This document shows, in pieces, positions 5,767-7,330 of a DNA stretch of 7,330 bases. A program made the translations under genes and the position numbers. The notes under the pieces were generated by a model, which worked only from the letters and a program-made list of their open reading frames with translations, did no database searches and was not told where the DNA came from. This DNA comes from Rhodanobacteraceae bacterium (GTDB taxonomy: Bacteria; Pseudomonadota; Gammaproteobacteria; Xanthomonadales; Rhodanobacteraceae), in assembly GCA_025924775.1 (NCBI GenBank), contig JAICHS010000109.1, positions 1 through 7,330 on the forward strand, read 5' to 3'. Position 1 is the stretch's first letter. Each line of letters opens with the position of its first letter.

Positions 5767-6848
5767 GCGGCCACCTCCAGGCAACGCTGCGCGATCACGT
5801 CGGCGGCGTCGGGTTTGGCCAGCGCACGCGCGGCGCTGGCCATCGCGAGGCGCTTGACCGGATCGCGCAGCAGGCGTTCGAGCATCCCGGCGAAACGCGT
5901 GGCATCGAAGTCGCGGTCCTGCACCAGCTCGGCCGCGCCGGCCGCGACGAAGCCTTCCGCGTTTTTTGTCTGGTGATCGTCCACCGCATGCGGGAACGGC
6001 AACAGGATTGCACCCAGACCCACCACCGCCAGTTCCGCCAGCGTCAACGCGCCGGCGCGGCAGACCACGAGGTCAGCCCAGCCGTACGCTGCCGCCATGT
6101 CCGCGAGGAACGGTTCCACGCGCGCGTCCACATTGGCGCGCGCGTAGGCCTCCCGCGTTGCCTCGACGTGCGCGGCGCCGCATTGGTGCAGCACTTCCGG
6201 TCGACGCTCGGCGGGAATCAGCGACAGCGCCTGCGGCAGACCCAGATTCAAGCTGCGCGCACCGAGGCTGCCACCCAGCACCAGCAAGCGCGGCGCGCCG
6301 GCGCGGCCGGACAGGCGCGCGGCGGGCGCGGGCAGCGTGGCGATTTCCGCGCGCACGGGATTGCCCGTCCATTCCGCGTGCAGCCGCGCCGGGAACGCAT
6401 CGGGAAAGCCCTGCATCACTTTGCGCGCAAAGCGTGCCAGCGTGCGATTGGTGAAACCCGCGACGCGATTCTGCTCGTGCACCAGCAGCGGCCGCCGTTG
6501 CAGCCACGCGGCGATACCGCCCGGGCCGGCCACGTAACCGCCCAGCGCCAGCACGCTGCGCGGGTTCGCTTCACGCAGTACGCGCCACGCCCCCACGAGC
6601 GCCCGCAGCAGCATCCATGGCGCCAGGATGCGGCGGCCGAAGCCCTTGCCACGCAACCCCTTGACCGCCACCGTGTGCAACTCGATTTGATGCGCGGGCA
6701 CGATGCGGGTTTCCATGCCTCCGTGCGCGCCCAGCCACAACACCGGCACCGCGCGCGCACGCAGCGCCGCGGCCACCGCGAGGCCGGGGAAAATATGGCC
6801 ACCGGTACCACCGGCCATGATCAGCACGGGCGCCTGTTCGCGATTCAT
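5763..6848 (-). CDS. murG: UDP-GlcNAc:lipid I N-acetylglucosaminyltransferase MurG
   Basis: MurG is a peripheral inner-membrane GT-B glycosyltransferase that converts lipid I to lipid II, the last cytoplasmic step of peptidoglycan precursor synthesis. It has 361 residues (E. coli has about 355). The N-terminal loop GGTGGHIFPGLA is at 13-24. The second glycine-rich region GGYVAGPGG is at 103-111, HEQNRVAGFTNR at 124-135, and GNPVR at 162-166. The C-domain loop GGSLGA is at 192-197. The UDP-GlcNAc site has CRAGALTLAELA at 263-274 and PFPHAVDDHQTKNA at 284-297. The basic, hydrophobic patch at about 68-92 fits the membrane-facing surface. The start overlaps the ftsW stop as ATGA, with a modest AAGG seven bases upstream, and the stop overlaps murC. 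The codons for T294-K295-N296 are ACA AAA AAC, an A-rich run that stands out in this GC-rich gene. Confidence 0.97.
   Translation of the reverse strand: MNREQAPVLIMAGGTGGHIFPGLAVAAALRARAVPVLWLGAHGGMETRIVPAHQIELHTVAVKGLRGKGFGRRILAPWMLLRALVGAWRVLREANPRSVLALGGYVAGPGGIAAWLQRRPLLVHEQNRVAGFTNRTLARFARKVMQGFPDAFPARLHAEWTGNPVRAEIATLPAPAARLSGRAGAPRLLVLGGSLGARSLNLGLPQALSLIPAERRPEVLHQCGAAHVEATREAYARANVDARVEPFLADMAAAYGWADLVVCRAGALTLAELAVVGLGAILLPFPHAVDDHQTKNAEGFVAAGAAELVQDRDFDATRFAGMLERLLRDPVKRLAMASAARALAKPDAADVIAQRCLEVAA
5773..5778 (-). promoter_or_regulatory. murC ribosome binding site
   Basis: GGAGGT on the minus strand, with GGAGGT ending six bases and GGAGG ending seven bases before the ATG at 5766. 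It lies in the last murG codons and rules out the upstream TTG at 5784 as the start. Confidence 0.85.
5961..5967 (-). other. Candidate -1 slippery heptamer A AAA AAC in murG
   Basis: The minus strand reads ACA AAA AAC in the murG frame, which is an in-phase X XXY YYZ heptamer. The -1 frame is the murC frame, and it has no stop from 6072 down to the murC stop at 4327. A GC-only 6-bp hairpin (5944-5939 with 5935-5930, 3-base loop) starts 16 bases downstream, farther than is usual for stimulating frameshifting. No strong internal Shine-Dalgarno precedes it. It encodes conserved MurG residues, so it may be coincidence. Confidence 0.25.
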
Positions 6849-7330
6849 GCGCGTACCTTGTCGAGCGTCGGCTCGCTGCGTGCCCGCGCCGCCAGCAGCG
6901 GTTCGGGCGAACCGCCAAGGCGGCGCGTCGCCATGCGGCGCGCATCCTCGGCGCGATGGATTTCATAAGCGGCGCGCAGCAGCACGCCCAGCATCACGCA
7001 GGTCATCAGGGTGCTGGAGCCGCCCGAACTGATCAGCGGCAGGGTCAGGCCCTTGGTCGGCAGCACGCCCAGGTTCACGCCCACCGATACCAGTGCCTGC
7101 AGGCCGATCATCAGCGAGATGCCGAATGCGACATAGCCCGCGCGATGCTGGCCCACCTCCACGCCGCGCAACCCCAGCTGCAGGCCGCGCCCGACCAACA
7201 GGACGAACAACGCCAGCACGAACAGCACGCCGACAAAGCCAAGTTCTTCCGCGATCACCGCGAGGATGAAATCGGTGTGCGCTTCCGGCAAATAGAACAG
7301 CTTTTGTACGCTGCCGCCGAGGCCGACGCC
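6845..7330 (-). CDS. ftsW: Septal peptidoglycan glycosyltransferase FtsW, C-terminal part
   Basis: FtsW is a SEDS-family inner-membrane protein that polymerises lipid II into septal glycan together with FtsI. The window holds the last 161 residues and the 5' end lies outside. The fragment begins in frame with GVGLGGSVQKLFYLPEAHTD, the conserved SEDS periplasmic loop. The EELGF motif follows at about 28-32, then a membrane helix at about 33-47. Another hydrophobic span runs from about 64 to 84. The signature NLGVLPTKGLTLPLISSGGS is at about 86-105, and a last membrane helix at about 106-120. A roughly 40-residue basic cytoplasmic tail follows. The SSGGSS wording and the dcw position favour FtsW over RodA. 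An in-frame TTG at 7291 is an internal leucine codon, not a start. The stop overlaps the murG ATG as ATGA. Confidence 0.97.
   Translation of the reverse strand, partial: GVGLGGSVQKLFYLPEAHTDFILAVIAEELGFVGVLFVLALFVLLVGRGLQLGLRGVEVGQHRAGYVAFGISLMIGLQALVSVGVNLGVLPTKGLTLPLISSGGSSTLMTCVMLGVLLRAAYEIHRAEDARRMATRRLGGSPEPLLAARARSEPTLDKVRA
6855..6859 (-). promoter_or_regulatory. murG ribosome binding site (weak)
   Basis: AAGGT on the minus strand, with AAGG ending seven bases before the ATG at 6848. It is weaker than the GGAGG sites of murC, ddlB, ftsQ and ftsZ. With the ATGA overlap, murG probably relies partly on translation coming from ftsW. Confidence 0.55.

Noticed and set aside
5767..5784. Upstream TTG start for murC at 5784
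   Set aside because: The added codons contain the ribosome binding site itself, and the ATG at 5766 has ideal spacing and the ATGA overlap.
4465..5976. 503-residue open frame on the + strand opposite murC and murG
   Set aside because: It is low-complexity Arg/Gln/His/Val-rich antisense of a well-conserved gene, with no independent support.

Overview
The window is a piece of the division and cell wall (dcw) cluster of a GC-rich gammaproteobacterium. All genes lie on the minus strand, so transcription runs from high to low coordinates: ftsW (3' part) - murG - murC - ddlB - ftsQ - ftsA - ftsZ (5' part). This is the same order as in E. coli, with no murB between murC and ddlB. The strong GC bias and the residue-level look of FtsA and FtsZ, compared from memory, suggest Xanthomonadaceae/Lysobacteraceae (Xanthomonas, Lysobacter, Luteimonas and relatives). 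I cannot name the genus from sequence alone.

Layout: 7330-6845 is the C-terminal 161 residues of FtsW. 6848-5763 is MurG, 5766-4327 MurC, 4330-3278 DdlB, 3281-2511 FtsQ, 2506-1268 FtsA. A 189-bp leader at 1267-1079 carries several hairpins, and 1078-1 is the first 359 residues of FtsZ, cut by the window edge. Four consecutive junctions (ftsW/murG, murG/murC, murC/ddlB, ddlB/ftsQ) are 4-base stop/start overlaps (ATGA three times, GTGA once). ftsA follows ftsQ after 4 bp. Only ftsZ has a real untranslated gap before it.

The genes form one pathway. MurC adds L-Ala to UDP-MurNAc, DdlB makes the D-Ala-D-Ala end of the stem peptide, and MurG completes lipid II. FtsW polymerises lipid II at the septum. 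FtsZ forms the ring, FtsA anchors it to the membrane, and FtsQ links the ring to the periplasmic synthesis machinery.

The most unusual feature is in the 3' end of ddlB. A short element built of GGGAACC / GGGAACA heptamers in inverted orientation is flanked by a 7-bp direct repeat (CCTGGTC on the + strand). The copies are exactly 90 bp apart, so the element looks like a small non-autonomous insertion with a target-site duplication. It adds 30 in-frame codons to DdlB and leaves the ddlB/ftsQ stop-start overlap and the ftsQ ribosome binding site intact. Two further observations are the strongly structured ftsZ leader and an in-phase A AAA AAC heptamer in murG, whose -1 frame runs open into murC. 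No new multi-gene system is visible; apart from these details this is a conserved housekeeping locus.
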